Assembly: GCA_030533445.1 (NCBI GenBank)
Contig: CM060078.1
Location: 23,676,091-23,740,090, forward strand
DNA length: 64,000 bases
Direction of reading: 5' to 3'
Origin: Cyprinodon diabolis
Lineage: Eukaryota > Chordata > Actinopteri > Cyprinodontiformes > Cyprinodontidae
In this document: in pieces, positions 1 through 12,321 of the stretch
Layout: each line of letters begins with the position of its first letter
Position numbering within the stretch: position 1 is the stretch's first letter
Notes under the pieces: model-generated
Databases searched by the model: none
Told to the model about the DNA's origin: nothing
What the model saw: only the letters and a program-made list of their open reading frames with translations
Program-made: the position numbers and the translations under genes

Positions 1-419
1 CAAACCTTTGCCACTCCGCACCATTTTCACTATTGGAAACCTCTAGTGAAAGAAGTAAAACACTAAATTGCATTTGTCTTCCAGAGCTCCGAAAGCAAGC
101 AACTTCCGGATACATCGAACGAGTGTTCTTCTTCTTCTTGTCCTGGCGTTGTAGCATTTGCAGCGTTACCACACAACAGCGCCATCTGCTAGTGGCGTCT
201 GGAAACAAATCTTCCTCTTCTTCTTGTCTATTATGGCGGACAGCAAGCAACTTTAAGGTGCATACCGCCACCTACTGTACATGAGTGTGTAGCAACATTA
301 CTTTGCATCAAATTCTATTTTTTAATTTTGTATTCTGTAGATAAATAAATAATGCTTCCCTTAATCCGTTAATATCCTTTCTATTTCCTTAATTTCCCAA
401 TATTCCTTTAAGACTCCAT

Positions 420-1085
420 TCTATCCCTATACTTCCAGCCATCCTTCTTAATTTCTCCATTTCATGTTCATAAGTTGTACAGTTCATCAGTATGTGTTCT
501 AAATTTTATATTTGTCCACATCCTTCACATTTATCATTATTTTCCTCCCTATTAAATATATATAGTAATTTAAATAGGTATGACCCACTCTTAATCTGAT
601 GATTATTACTTCTTCCCTTTTTGTTTCTCTCATTAATGATTCTGTTTACTTGATTTTTGTACCTTATATAATCCTCTTCCTTTCTTATCTTCGTTCCATC
701 TCTTTTGCCATTTCTTTACTCTAATAAGTGATTTACCTTCCCCTTTCCCAAAAGGAATTGTAATGGTTATTGTTCCATCTAAAGCCCTTTTTGCCAATAT
801 ATCTGCCTTTTCATTGTCTTTTACACCTTCATGTGCTGGAACCCAACATAACCAAGTATTGATGCTATCCCTATATAATCTGAATAGACTGTGTCGCATT
901 TCTAATACTAAATCTTTTCTATAATTTTATCATACTTTCCAAAACTGCTTTGGAATCTGTACATACCACCACCCTGTCTGGTCTAACCTTCACTACCCGT
1001 TGTAAGCTTAGTATCATTGCCACCATTTCTGCTATGAAAACAGGTAGTTGATCTGATATTCTTTTAGAAATATATATTTTAACTG
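420..1085 (-). pseudogene. LINE ORF2 C-terminal remnant (RNase H plus zinc-knuckle tail)
   Basis: Read on the minus strand, 1085 to about 905 gives QLPVFIAEMVAMILSLQRV and VVVCTDSKAVLES. The segment 899-633 continues with WVPAHEGVKDNEKADILAKRAL. These carry the E, D and final D of an RNase H domain. Beyond the stop, about 620-420 gives CEGCGQI, a stop, then NLEHILMNC, a CCHC-type tail. Stops and a break near 900 show it is dead. An RNase H inside a LINE suggests the I/Nimb group; the clade is not certain. Confidence 0.75.
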
Positions 1086-1769
1086 TGGTATATAAATATT
1101 CCTCCTTACATAAGTCCTTTTAAGTTCTTAGAACCGTCTGAATATATTTTAAGGTAGTTATAATATGAGTTTCTTAAATTGTTGAACAAGCCAAAAACAC
1201 AATAAACTAACAGAATTTTTTTTTCTGAGCCACCGATTTTTATAATTTTTTTCAAAACTCCTAATGAATCTAATTATTTGTCTATTTTTCCTCTTTTAGC
1301 TATCTATTTTAAACTCACAATGAGCATCCTGAAGAACTTTACAAAAGCCTACAAAAATGGTTAAAGGTTATTTTCTTATTGAATTATCTAAAAATATGGT
1401 ATTCCTTTGTTACAGCCTCTAAGTAAGACAGTACTATGATTTAATTGAAGCAATCCCTTGCGTTAGTTTTATCCTAATATAGCAGATATTTTTTCTTCAG
1501 GAATGTGTTTAAAAGTGTTAACATTTGAACACACATAGACAGACTCACACAACTGTGAAAATTAAGTAAAGGAGGATATGTGGTATCAAAAGTGCTTTAG
1601 AATGAAAATATTGGATTCTCAACTTGCCTGTAAAACAAATAAGCATCATCTGTCATCATCACAGAGAATCTGTCATGATGATGATATATGTAGAACATGT
1701 AGAATATAGTATGTTCAAGCTAATACCCTTGCTCGTAAATTTGGTGCATATACTGATGTGGTAAAATAG

Positions 1770-2008
1770 AAATTGTGTTATATATATTGTACCTCTCTGT
1801 ACACTGCTCACCTCTGGTCCCCATGTAAAAAATCCAGCCTGCAAAGGCTACAGTTGGCCTATAATGATGCTCGGCAGGTACATTTGAAATGTCCAAGATG
1901 GACTAGTGCGAGTGAGATGTTTGTCACAGCAAGAGTCAATACCTTACATGCTGTTTTAAGAAAGTCAATATATAGTTTTATCTGTAAGATAAAATGCATC
2001 TGGCAATG

Positions 2009-2058
<50 letters not shown>

Positions 2059-2094
2059 GTATATATATATATATATATACAGTGGGGCAAAAAA

Positions 2095-2159
<65 letters not shown>

Positions 2160-2310
2160 TTTTCTCCCACACTGTTTACATTTGATCACTGCTGTACTTT
2201 ATGGAATGGAAATGTTCATTTACTGTCTGAAAGCTGTACCAAATTAAATTTCGTTGTGTATACACTATGTATACATAATGTCAATAAAAGTTGTCTAAGT
2301 CTAAAAAAAA
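1770..2310 (+). mobile_element. LINE fragment: end of reverse transcriptase and 3' tail
   Basis: The frame at 1773-1990 reads LQRLQLAYNDARQVHLKCPRWTSASEMFV-type sequence, the C-terminal part of a fish non-LTR reverse transcriptase with many close relatives. After the microsatellites, 2158-2310 matches the tail of three other copies in this window (about 32815, 46690 and, reversed, 52210), ending AATAAAAGTTGTCTAAGTCT. Confidence 0.65.
2009..2157. repeat. Compound microsatellite (ATCT)n and (AT)n
   Basis: (ATCT) runs from 2009 to about 2058, then (AT) to 2079. A 17-base insert with CAGTGGGGCAAAAAAGT follows, then (AT) again from 2096 to 2156. Open frames here are artefacts of the repeat. The insert resembles the terminus of a common fish DNA transposon. 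Confidence 0.95.
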
Positions 2311-2555
2311 ATCATCCTTCCTACAGTAGTTGCAGGTTGTTTGTATCACGTGATCACCTGGAGAGGCGTGAAACTCAAAACGCACCACCCAGTGCAGATG
2401 AACCAGTAAACGCTGTGGCTGCAACCGGCCTCCCTCCACCTTTCATCAACCATCACCATCATCATTATGCTTTTGATACTGTTTGATTTTCAGGAACGCG
2501 TCTCTGGATTCATTGGGTTTCCTGTGCGCAGACTTCCATAAAGCGCGCAGCAGCC

Positions 2556-5500
2556 ATGGAAGAACAGCGCGGAGGCGCATCTCGCTCCGACAAGGATTTC
2601 ACATTTGTTAGTCCGGTTGTGAAATACCTGCTGTTCTTGTTCAATTTTATTTTCTGGGTGAGTGATCCAAACTTTTGCTCTGTGTGCATTAGATAGCATA
2701 CCTCCCTGTTAGACCTCTCCCTATTGTAATAATTGTTCTTAATTTGAGGAGATCTAAGCATTCTGATTTGTTTTAGTTTGTTGGTTTTCTGTATCCACCT
2801 CTTTGTTTGGTTTTAGTTACTTTTTAACACAGAGGTTTTAGCTCGCAGCGACTCAGCCGTGAAGTGACCTTCATTTATTTTTACCTAAAAAAACAGCAGC
2901 AATCCTCTGAACCTGTAGGAACATGACTGAATATCTGAGATATTACATAAGAAGTTTGAAAGGACAATATAACAAAGAGGGAAACAGAAGATCTGGGGAA
3001 ACTTTTACACTTTTATTGATAAAATAAATAAAATCTCTTGCAAACTGCACAACAGTATTGATGCATTTAGTGAACAGATTCAAAACAGTAAGCACATAAA
3101 GTCCATGCAGGGTTTCAGCATCAGGTGATCAGTTGCAGTATTTTGCAAGCTGGAGTTACAGGTTAAACCTGCTGAGATTTGTAGACTTTTTTTCTTTTCC
3201 TTGCTGCTAAAGTTAAAACTGCAACTGTTTTAGTCTTCTCGGAGTACTGCTGTAAAATTAGATATGTCTGATCATTAGTTTGTATTCAGCATGTTCAGTA
3301 AGCAGCTGTTAAGTGAACTTGAAGCTTGGAATGTGTTTGTATAATTTCTGCTGCCTCCGGCTACTTTGGATTTAGTATACTACTTGCAGACATGTTTCTG
3401 CATGTATGGGCCGTTTTTCAATCATGACTAATCTACTAAGGTTGTGCTGATTATTAAGATATTTTTATACTTTTAATAGAAATCTGGCCTGCAGGCATAA
3501 TATACCACAGCTCTAGATTGTTTGCTGTGCCTTTAGGAAACAAGGCAGAGATATCACTTTGCTTCTCCCTCACAATGCTGCAGTCTCTCTGGTAATAGGA
3601 TCTATTTTCATTCAGGTTGGGAAGGTTTTTTTTTCTGGAATGCTTTTCTTTTATTCTCTTTATAATGGAAATGCAGAGCTGAATGGAACACTTTGTTATT
3701 TACGGACGGAATTAGTCATGAAAAAAGAGTGAAGAGAGGATTTCATTACTCTAAATACCTTTATCATGAAGATAAAACTGTGACTCATAATTGCCCTCTG
3801 CACATCTTTCTCATCATCAAGATGTTTAGAGGGTGCCGCACCCCCGACAAGTAGAAACACACAAAATGGTTTTCTTCAGCAAACATTAATCTGTTTTCTG
3901 TCATTTTCGATTTTCTTCTCAGGTAGTCTCCCTGGTAATGGTGGCAATCGGTGTTTATGCCCGAGTGATAAAGCATGCAGGTAAATTGTCGTATATATCT
4001 AAGAGTCAGGACTGGGACTTTGCTCTAAAAAAGGCTTCACTGCTACATAGATCTATCAGAAAAACGATGAAATGTGTGAATTCTAGGTTTCCTTTTTCGT
4101 TGCAGAAACAACCCTGGCAAGTCTGTCATTGGATCCCGCCGTGATGCTTATAGTTGTTGGAATCCTGATGTTCATAATCACCTTCTGTGGCTGTGTGGGC
4201 TCTCTACGTGAAAACATATGCCTCCTGCAGACAGTAATTGGGTTTTAAATATTGTTGACCTTTTATTTAATATAAATTACTTAGCTGCTTATTTGAATCA
4301 CAAGGATGCAAAAAAAAAAAAAAATACACATAAATATAAACATTCTCCTTCCTTATTGATCACATGTATTACCACAGCATCATGCTGGCACCACCGTGTT
4401 TCACATTGTGTATGATGTGCCAGCTAATACTTTAGTTTTAGAATAATCTGTTTAGAGCACCTTCTCCTCCACCTTTTTTATCTCCCACTTGACTTTTAAC
4501 AAATTGTAATAAATTACATCTTACAGGTTGTATTTCCTCCTGTACTTTCCTTTTACATTCCTCCATGAAGGTCAGATTGTCAAATTGATGAATTTCTGTC
4601 TTGTGAGCAGGGGGGTGAAAAAGTATTTCTCCAATTGTTATTTTTTAGATATTAATTTGTAGAAAACATAAAGACTGGTATGTTTTCTTAGTCTTTCCAC
4701 TAATGTATTTTTACCTGTGATATTTTGTGGTTGTTAGGGCTGTACATAATTTGCCAGGTACAGTAAAATGTAACAATAGATTAGTATCAAGTGAATTGAA
4801 AAAAATGAAGAATTATTTGCTTTACAGTTATGTTATCACTGATATAAATGATTTGTTTTTTACCCATCACAGTTCTGCATCTCACTGATAGTGATCTTTA
4901 TAATCCAGTTGTCTGCTGGTATTCTGGCCTTCATCTTTTCAGACAAGGTAATCAAGCATTGTTAAATATTAGCATTGATTTGTCAGTAAAACGAAGTTAA
5001 AAGCAGATTAAAAGAGTTTTTGAACAGATTTTTGAACGATTTGAAGACTAAAGGAGAATCTGAACCAGCTTGTAAAAGGATGTTGTTGTTTTTTTAGAGG
5101 ATCTTTAGAATTCAGTCCAAATTTTTATTATTTTTTTATATGAAAAACCTGCAACTCAAAGTCAATCAAGAATTGAAGATTTTTTGTGTCTTGCAAAATT
5201 GAACAATTTTAATATTCAACTTTGAAGATTAAACAACATTTGCTGCTTAAATTTAGAATTGGTTTCTTTCAGTGTTAACGCTCATAAATTGTGCATGCAG
5301 CTCCTCCAGTACAAATCGAGGAGCTGGGCGGCGTCTGGTGAATTCTCTGTATAACCACCTGCCTTTCAACTTGAAACAAGCTTTTAATACAGCCTTATTT
5401 TCAGTTTCAATTACAGTGCTTCAACATGCATATAATGTATTTTTTCTTTTACCTCCTCTTTCAAGGCAAGACACAAAGTAACTGAAATAATCAATAATAC

Positions 5501-7788
5501 CATAGTTCATTACCGAGATGATGTGGATCTGCAAAACCTTATAGACTACGGCCAGAAAGAGGTAGGAGTTTTGCATGAGTTCAAATGGTCACTTTAATTT
5601 TATTTTGAAAATGTGTCTCTTTGTGAAACTAAATCAGTTTAAAAGCCCATTGAAATTTGTTTGAAGGATACATTTCTAACTTCCCAGGAGTTAGAAAGAA
5701 AAGAAAAGGAGTAACACACAATGGCATTCATGTATTTATTAGCTTTGGTTTTACACTAAATTCTGTTTAATATTAATTTAATGAGGTAAAAACAATCCAA
5801 TAAAGGTATTACACTATTTGACTGACTGCTGCAACTAAGAGAGATAGATCTTTTATATTCAATCTTGACAAACAGGAAAAAAGGCATTGTCCACTCACTG
5901 TTTTTTGTTTCTGTTTTGTTTTTTTAATTCCACTATCTCTGTGATACGATTGGTGAACTGAAAATAATTTTATGTATCAGGTGTCCACTACATTGGACTT
6001 TTCATTAGGATTTAAACCTTGATGGCAACAACTTACTCAGATAGAATAACATCAAGACTTCAACATAAGCCTGAGCTTAATATCCACATAACTGTCCGTC
6101 ACCACTCTTTTTTTTATTTTAGTTTGACTTTGTTATGCCTTTAAAGTGTAATACAAAAATCAATTGCCCTTTTCCTAAACTAACAGTGTATTATGCACTT
6201 ACTTTTCATCACCCCATAAAATATGCTTGCACAGATGGACGCCATTTTCCTGGATGAGGAAGAGAAAATTACAAAAGCCCCACCCCTAATGGGTCATGTA
6301 GATAACATGAGTTAATTCAGTAATATGCAGTTAGTGAGAGATATTAAGGTTTACAAATGTCTTCCAAAGAGGAAAAAGTTTAATTACTAGTAATTAGGAG
6401 GTTAAGAAGCTGAAAGTTAAACACTTTTTTTTGTTTTTTTTTACTTCACTAGTGGCTTGTTTTTTCGACAGTAGGCTGACAGGAAAGGGGATATGAGAGA
6501 GAGGGAGAGACATGCGGCAAAGGACCACAGTGCGAATTAAAACCTGGGTCGGCAGCATCAAGGACTTAAGGCCTCTGTACATGGGTCATGCACGCCAACC
6601 ACTGCAACTGGGGACTGAAAATATAACTGTTGTGACCTAAAACTGTTGTGACCTAAAATTAATTCATTGGGATTAGGTTTGGAAGGAAAAGAACCAAATA
6701 GAACCAGCTTTCATGGATAAACTTCTAACCCTAAACCTCAAGGAATATAATTTCTCTAGGATGAGTGTCATCTCTCTGGGTTTGGAAATTTAACAAGTGA
6801 TACTGAAAGCATTTAAAGTATGCAAAAAAAAAGGCATTCAATGTAAAGATCGATTGATTGCTACTAGTTCATTAGATTGATTTGGACTCAGTCAGGCGTT
6901 ATTTCAAGGAGTTGTCATTCTTTTGTTTGTAAAAAAAAAAAACAGAATAGTAATAATTTAATCTTTAGTAGTTACATTATCATAGAAAGTTCTCTGAATA
7001 TGTGAATATGAAAAATCCTGTTCATTTGAACAAAATCATAAAAATTTTGTTTTTTAGGCTGCTCTGCTGATATCTTTGTGGAATAGGAGGTTTTTGTTAT
7101 TAAATCTGAAATCACCAAATATGTGTTATATAGTAATCTGTAGGATGTAACCATGTTCCTTTATATTTTACTTGTAGTAGCATTATATTGCTGTATTCAT
7201 TCCTTTCCCTTCATCTCCTCAGTTTAGGTGCTGCGGTGGAACAACATACACTGACTGGTCAAAGAACGTTTACTTTAATTGCAGCCTGTCTAACCCAAGC
7301 AAAGAGCGCTGCTCTGTCCCCTATTCCTGTTGCATCCCCTCCAAAAAAAAGGTCCCTCCTTGAGAAACAAAGTCCCATGATGAGTTACTGTTGTTGTTTC
7401 TGTTTGTTTCCTTTTTAAAAGTAAAAATCTTCTTTTTTTTTTTTATTGTCTGTAGGAGGTACCCAACACCCAGTGTGGTCTGGGGATTCAAGAAAAGGAG
7501 TTCGCAACTGAAAACAACATTTACACCGATGGCTGCATAGACAAGATGGTTGACTGGATTCACAGTAACCTGTTCATACTGGGTGGCATTGCACTGGGAC
7601 TGGCGATCCCGCAGGTATATTTTTGCATAAAAACCTGGAAAAAAGTATCCAAAGATACACGTTTACCCTTGTTTTCTCTTTTGCAGCTAGTGGGCATGCT
7701 TTTGTCTCAGATTCTGATAAATCAGATCAAAGACCAGATTGAACTACAAAACTACAACCTCAGGCATAGATCTGACCCATGGAGCTGA
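2556..7788 (+). CDS. tspan33: tetraspanin-33 (8 coding exons, complete)
   Basis: Exons by eye: 2556-2657, 3923-3980, 4106-4233, 4873-4947, 5466-5561, 7223-7351, 7456-7614, 7687-7788. All have GT-AG borders and consistent phase, giving 282 aa, close to mammalian TSPAN33. There are four membrane segments; the third ends in exon 4 (about residue 118) and the fourth lies around 240-262. The large extracellular loop has CCGG at 156-159, PYSCC at 186-190 and eight cysteines (156, 157, 173, 183, 189, 190, 203, 223), which defines the C8 tetraspanin group. C8 members escort ADAM10 from the ER and tune its shedding activity; that role is known for the family, not shown here. The protein ends with NLRHRSDPWS. 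The start ATG is in GCCATGG context and no upstream in-frame ATG fits. smo lies downstream on the same strand, as in mammals. If the species keeps two copies, a versus b cannot be assigned. A run of AAA AAA AAG ends exon 6. Confidence 0.95.
6440..6620 (-). mobile_element. tRNA-derived SINE (tspan33 intron 5)
   Basis: On the minus strand the sequence starts GTTGGCGTGCATGACCCATG, an A-box-like head. It contains AGGTTTTAATTCGC, a worn B box (consensus GGTTCGAATCC), followed by a GA-rich body. This is a familiar fish repeat; its own 3' end is not clear. Confidence 0.55.
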
Positions 7789-7971
7789 TCCTGGACCAGA
7801 ATTTCATAAGGGACTCAACTGATTAGTCATTACTAAAGAGCTTGATCTTCAAGATGTGTTACTTTGCCGCCACCTTCTGGAACGTAAAGGAGCCTACATT
7901 TACCACGGTGGGTCTGCTTTTTGATGAAAATAGAAAACAAAAAATTTTTATTTTAATTTGGAGCATATTTG

Positions 7972-7977
7972 ATTAAA
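7972..7977 (+). terminator. Candidate poly(A) signal of tspan33 (ATTAAA)
   Basis: ATTAAA lies 184 bases after the tspan33 stop. No AATAAA occurs between the stop and the transposon at 8192. The assignment is by position only. Confidence 0.35.
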
Positions 7978-8191
7978 ACTCAGAAATCACACTTAGACAA
8001 TGTCTTTGGGGCAATATTTTGTTGTTCATTTTGTTTTTTTTTTGTATTATCAGAGTTTTGTTGCTTTTGTTATATATTATAAATATTTCAACCCTATTTG
8101 AAGAGGTCATTTCTGTTTTTCCATTATATTTGAAGTGTTCAGGGTTGTCAACAAAAGAGCATAGGTCCAAATTGCAATGAGTTGTCAGATA

Positions 8192-9439
8192 CACTATATT
8201 GCCAAAAGTATTTGCTCACCCATCCAAATTATTGGAATCAGGTGTTCCAATCACTTCCATGGCCACAGGTGTATAAATTCAAGCACCTAGGCATGCAGAC
8301 TGTTTTTACAAACATTTGTGAAAGAATGGGTCGCTCTCAGGAGCTCAGTGAATTCCAGCGTGGAACTGTGATAGGATGCCACCTGTGCAACAAATCCAGT
8401 CGTGAAATTTCCTCGCTCCTAAATATTCCACAGTCAACTGTCAGCTGTATTATAAGAAAATGGAAGTGTTTGGGAACGACAGCAACTCAGCCACGAAGTG
8501 GTAGGCCACGTAAACTGACGGAGCGGGGTCAGCGGATGCTGAAGCGCATAGTGCGAAGAGGTCGCCAACTTTCTGCAGAGTCAATCACTACAGACCTCCA
8601 AACTTCATGTGGCCTTCAGATTAGCTCAAGAACAGTGCGCAGAGAGCTTCATGGAATGGGTTTCCATGGTCGAGCAGCTGCATCCAAGCCATACATAACC
8701 AAGTGCAATGCAAAGCGTCGGATGCGGTGGTGTAAAGCACGCCGCCACTGGACTCTAGAGCAGTGGAGACGCGTTCTCTGGAGTGACGAATCGCGCTTCT
8801 CCATCTGGCAATCTGATGGACGGGTCTGGGTTTGGCGGTTGCCAGGAGAACGGTACTTGTCTGACTGCATTGTGCCAAGTGTAAAGTTTGGTGGAGGGGG
8901 GATTCTGGTGTGGGGTTGTTTTTCAGGAGCTGGGCTTGGCCCCTTAGTTCCAGTGAAAGGAACTCTGAATGCTTCAGCATACCAAGACATTTTGGACAAT
9001 TCCATGCTCCCAACTTTGTGGGAACAGTTTGGAGCTGGCCCCTTCCTCTTCCAACATGACTGTGCACCAGTGCACAAAGCAAGGTCCATAAAGACATGGA
9101 TGACAGAGTCTGGTGTGGATGAACTTGACTGGCCTGCACAGAGTCCTGACCTCAACCCAATAGAACACCTTTGGGATGAATTAGAGCGGAGACTGAGAGC
9201 CAGGCCTTCTCGTCCAACATCAGTGTGCGACCTCACAAATGCGCTTCTGGAAGAATGGTCAAAAATTCCCATAAACACACTCCTAAACCTTGTGGACAGC
9301 CTTCCCAGAAGAGTTGAAGCTGTTCTAGCTGCAAAGGGTGGACCGACGTCATATTGAACCCTATGGATTAGGAACGGGATGTCACTTAAGCTCATATGTG
9401 AGTCAAGGCAGGTGAGCAAATACTTTTGGCAATATAGTG
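8192..9439 (+). mobile_element. Complete Tc1-like (DD34E) DNA transposon
   Basis: The 1248-bp element has perfect 29-bp terminal inverted repeats (8192-8220 and 9411-9439, starting CACTATATTGCCAAAAGTAT). It is flanked by TA dinucleotides at 8190-8191 and 9440-9441, the target duplication expected of Tc1/mariner. It encloses one uninterrupted transposase frame. It lies about 400 bp downstream of the tspan33 stop in the same orientation. Perfect ends and an open frame point to recent insertion. Confidence 0.97.
8326..9357 (+). CDS. Tc1-like transposase, intact
   Basis: 343 aa from the ATG at 8326 ([10 protein letters not shown]), the usual start of this fish family; an in-frame ATG at 8293 would add 11 residues. 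It should bind the element ends and catalyse cut-and-paste transposition. The N-terminal helix-turn-helix ([16 protein letters not shown]) is followed by the GRPR AT-hook-like motif and a second DNA-binding part. The catalytic triad is visible: D in WSDESRF, D in QHDCAPVH, and E in [10 protein letters not shown]. The last two are separated by exactly 34 residues (DD34E). There are no stops or frameshifts. Large open frames on the opposite strand here are shadows. Activity is plausible but cannot be proven from sequence. Confidence 0.95.
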   Translation: MGRSQELSEFQRGTVIGCHLCNKSSREISSLLNIPQSTVSCIIRKWKCLGTTATQPRSGRPRKLTERGQRMLKRIVRRGRQLSAESITTDLQTSCGLQISSRTVRRELHGMGFHGRAAASKPYITKCNAKRRMRWCKARRHWTLEQWRRVLWSDESRFSIWQSDGRVWVWRLPGERYLSDCIVPSVKFGGGGILVWGCFSGAGLGPLVPVKGTLNASAYQDILDNSMLPTLWEQFGAGPFLFQHDCAPVHKARSIKTWMTESGVDELDWPAQSPDLNPIEHLWDELERRLRARPSRPTSVCDLTNALLEEWSKIPINTLLNLVDSLPRRVEAVLAAKGGPTSY

Positions 9440-9629
9440 TATGTTAAAATGGATCATTAGCTTCCTTCCATCCAGGACTTCTTTGGATCTAGGGTAAGTT
9501 TTAGCAGATCGTTAAGCACCCTGCAGAGGGTGTAGCGCTGGCGCATTGAACCATTTGCACTCCACCAGTGCTTCCAAAGTGTTCACCATCACCACGAGAT
9601 GTTACAGAAGTGCTTCAACCACAACAGCC

Positions 9630-9692
9630 TGCAATGCAAGGCAATTTTATTGGTATAGAACAATTCAGTACAAGGGCAATTCAAAGAACTTT
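9630..9692 (-). repeat. Reversed LINE 3'-end fragment
   Basis: GCAAGGCAATTTTATTGGTATAG and the following bases match 63290-63345. This is the common fish LINE terminus that reads as a GCACTTTGAATTG-type tail on the other strand. Confidence 0.5.
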
Positions 9693-9938
9693 CAGCAACC
9701 TGGGTTTTTTTTTCAGGCAGACCTCATCCATCTCCACCACGGAAGCCTTTGCACTGTGGTATTTCATGATCAATTTCTTGACTTCAGCCTGAGTCTGATG
9801 CCAAATATTTAGCCTCTGTTTCCACCAGGGAAGACATGTCGGCAGGCAGGGTTGAGGAGATCTTCAGTTTAATCATTCCATCTTCCAGCAATCTCCTCAG
9901 GTTAGGTCAGCAGGGCCCCTCTCCCTCTCTAAAGAGTA

Positions 9939-9958
9939 CCCCCCCCCCCCCCCCCCCC
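9939..9958. repeat. Homopolymer C20
   Basis: Twenty consecutive C residues, followed by GGAGG. The opposite strand is G20 and could form stacked quadruplexes. Confidence 0.95.
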
Positions 9959-10560
9959 GGAGGTTCCAAGTTGTGTGGCAGAGTCGTTCCGAGGCTGACA
10001 GATAGTCTTTCTCTATATGGCTTTCCCAGACTCTTCCCTAACCCTCACAACTGCAGTTTTAGGATTTACATAAAAATAAAATTTTAATTGCTTCAGGACC
10101 CCTACTAGCCAACCATGGTCAATAAGACTGCAGCTTGGTGGAATCTCTTATTGCCAGTGTCCAACATTACATGTGGGTGTTAAAGCCATGACAGGCACCA
10201 TAGACTTTATAACCAAGGTTATGAGCGGTCGCTTTTGCAATAGAGGCAGAGAACATGGCCAACTTAGACTCCATATCCCCCAGGAGTCTGAAAAAATCTC
10301 TCTTATAGTTGTGAGTTAAATTATTTCATGACTGAGGCCTCTGCCAGATTTTCCGAACACACCGTCACTTCTCACTTGGGTCTTTAGAGCATCTGTTCCA
10401 ACGTCTCACCAGGTGGTATTTTGTGGACAGCACTGCCCCTTTTTTAACCTGAGTGTCCAAGAGATGTGGCTGAAAGTCAGAAGATACAGTCTATCATCGA
10501 CCTCTGGCTTAGGATGTATGGGTGCCATGTGAACTGATGAACATGCTTACGCATGAACGT

Positions 10561-11058
10561 GGTTTTCATCATGGACAGTCTATGGTTTGCACAGACGTCA
10601 AATACTTAAATACCAATCAGAACCAATGGCCCATTCATTCCATTGACAATTCCTCTTACCATTGATCCCTCATTAGTCCCCCTCAGAGCATGACCTCCAA
10701 ACCCTCCAACTGCCACTCCTCCAAAAATATTTACGAGAGTGAAGTCAAATTTCTTGCACTTGTGCAGAAGTTTAAAAGTGAAAGCGGAAGTGAGTAAAGC
10801 TAATTCAGATTCAAAATAATAATTTTCATTTTTGTTCTGGCATATGTTAAGTTGCCCCTCTAATTAATACCATCCCTTCTCTCTCTTAAAAACTATTTAT
10901 TTGAAAGTAAATTGTTTTTTTAATATTATCTGTGCTGTTTTAAAATTAGATCAATTAATGTCTATCTTATATGCATTTCACTTTTTGAGTATTGCTATAT
11001 GATTCTTTTTTTTAATGCCTTGTCTTCCCCTAGTTGGTTATCACTGATGTCTAGCCAA
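10561..11058. other. No gene recognised
   Basis: AT-rich sequence between the LINE remnant and the hAT element. It has no coding signal or clear repeat boundary. Confidence 0.6.
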
Positions 11059-11066
11059 TGTACAAC

Positions 11067-12313
11067 CAGTGATGGGACTAACGGCGTTACTAACGCCGTT
11101 ACCTTGTTTTAGTAACGAGTAATCTAACTAATTACTTTGACTGTAACTATAACGCAGTTACCATTGCAGACACCCCGTTACTGCGCGTTACTCAGGTCGC
11201 ACAATTAACCTTTTTTCATGATAGGACTCGTGCGCAGCTGCGTGAAGCTGACACCCCACCCACGTCAAAAAAACTCTGCAAATAGACTGAATGGTTAGTG
11301 CAAAGTTGGTGCAGATTTGTGCAGAAAAAAATATTGTTTGTGCTACTTTTGTTTAAGAGATATTAAAGATTATTTTTTAGGTCATCCAGAGGTGCGCGCC
11401 TTGTCATGAGAGAGGGGAGGATGGCTGATGTATAGTGAGATTCCGTCTGTCAGTGGGTAGGTGGGTGTTTCCGCTGGCGGGTGTTAACGTACAGCACACA
11501 CAGAGAGATGGAGAGTGAGGATGACTCCAGCAGCAAAACAGCGTTTTCCTGATGGAAATACCGGTGTTACGCCGAGCTGCGTTTCCCCATCAGATACGGT
11601 TTCCTCTGCATCTCCGCACAGCGCAGGCGGCACGAGTCACAGCGCAAGCGACAGGAATTGCGCATGCTCGCTAAAGGCGCGCAACAGTCGCCCTGTGCTC
11701 GCGCCACAGGAGAACTATGGAGAGCGTGAACGATCAAATGAAAGGGATAAATCTGGATGGATGGATGGATGGATGGATGGATGGATGGATGGATGGATGG
11801 ATGGATACTCTGACTTTTCAACCTACTGTATTTTTTATTTTAAACATTATTTTATGGCCTGTGGCAGGGATGGAGATCCATATTTTATGTCACACACAGA
11901 GTATACATCTAGATAGATAGATGTTACAGTATCTATAACAACCCAAACACACAGGATTTCAGAATTAGACATCCCCAGTTATTAATTTCACCAGATCTGA
12001 ATGCCCTGTTAAAAAACTTCACATGGCGTTCCCCCCTGATGTTTTTTACGTTGAGTTGCAATAAATGCTAAACTCTCTGCAGGTTCTTGTCTTTGTCGTC
12101 CACTCTATTCAGCTGGCTTTGGAAACACACGGCGAGAAGGTGGGGGCCGGGTGGTGAGGGTTACGGGGGCGAGAAACGCAAAAGTAACGCAATAGTTACT
12201 TTTACTAGTAACTAGTTACTTTTATTGTGGAATAACTCATTTAGTAACTCAGTTACTTTTTGGGAGAAGTAACTATAACTAATTACTTTTTCAAAGTAAC
12301 GTGCCCAACACTG
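11067..12313. mobile_element. Non-autonomous hAT transposon, 1.25 kb
   Basis: The ends are CAGTGATGGGACTA and CCCAACACTG, with the terminal inverted repeat CAGTG-TGGG. Perfect 8-bp target duplications TGTACAAC lie at 11059-11066 and 12314-12321. The subterminal regions are dense in GTTACT/AGTAAC repeats of both orientations, typical transposase binding arrays. No transposase frame is left. An internal (GGAT)n microsatellite sits at 11755-11806. Confidence 0.92.
11755..11806. repeat. (GGAT)13 microsatellite
   Basis: Thirteen uninterrupted GGAT units inside the hAT element. The GWMD repeat in translated frames comes from this array and is not protein. Confidence 0.97.
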
Positions 12314-12321
12314 TGTACAAC

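Larger units (their letters stand above)
9480..10560 (-). pseudogene. LINE remnant, region between endonuclease and reverse transcriptase
   Basis: Read on the minus strand from about 10450, frames give GETLEQML and ENLAEASVM, then ESKLAMFSASIAKATAHNLG and the CHGFN motif, later LASxGPEA. This order (endonuclease end, SLLxMFSASI segment, then the linker GDGDEVC near 9720) is that of a very common fish LINE ORF2. Several stops are present. A C20 run and a smaller LINE tail fragment interrupt it. Confidence 0.6.

Noticed and set aside
1994..2486. Open frames of Ile/Tyr repeats
   Set aside because: Produced by the ATCT and AT microsatellites.
8621..9419. Long open frames on the minus strand (172 and 256 codons)
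   Set aside because: They lie opposite the Tc1 transposase and show no family resemblance. They are shadows of the real gene.
11515..11920. Open frames with repeated GWMD or IHPS
   Set aside because: Produced by the GGAT microsatellite inside a hAT element; no conserved protein sequence around it.
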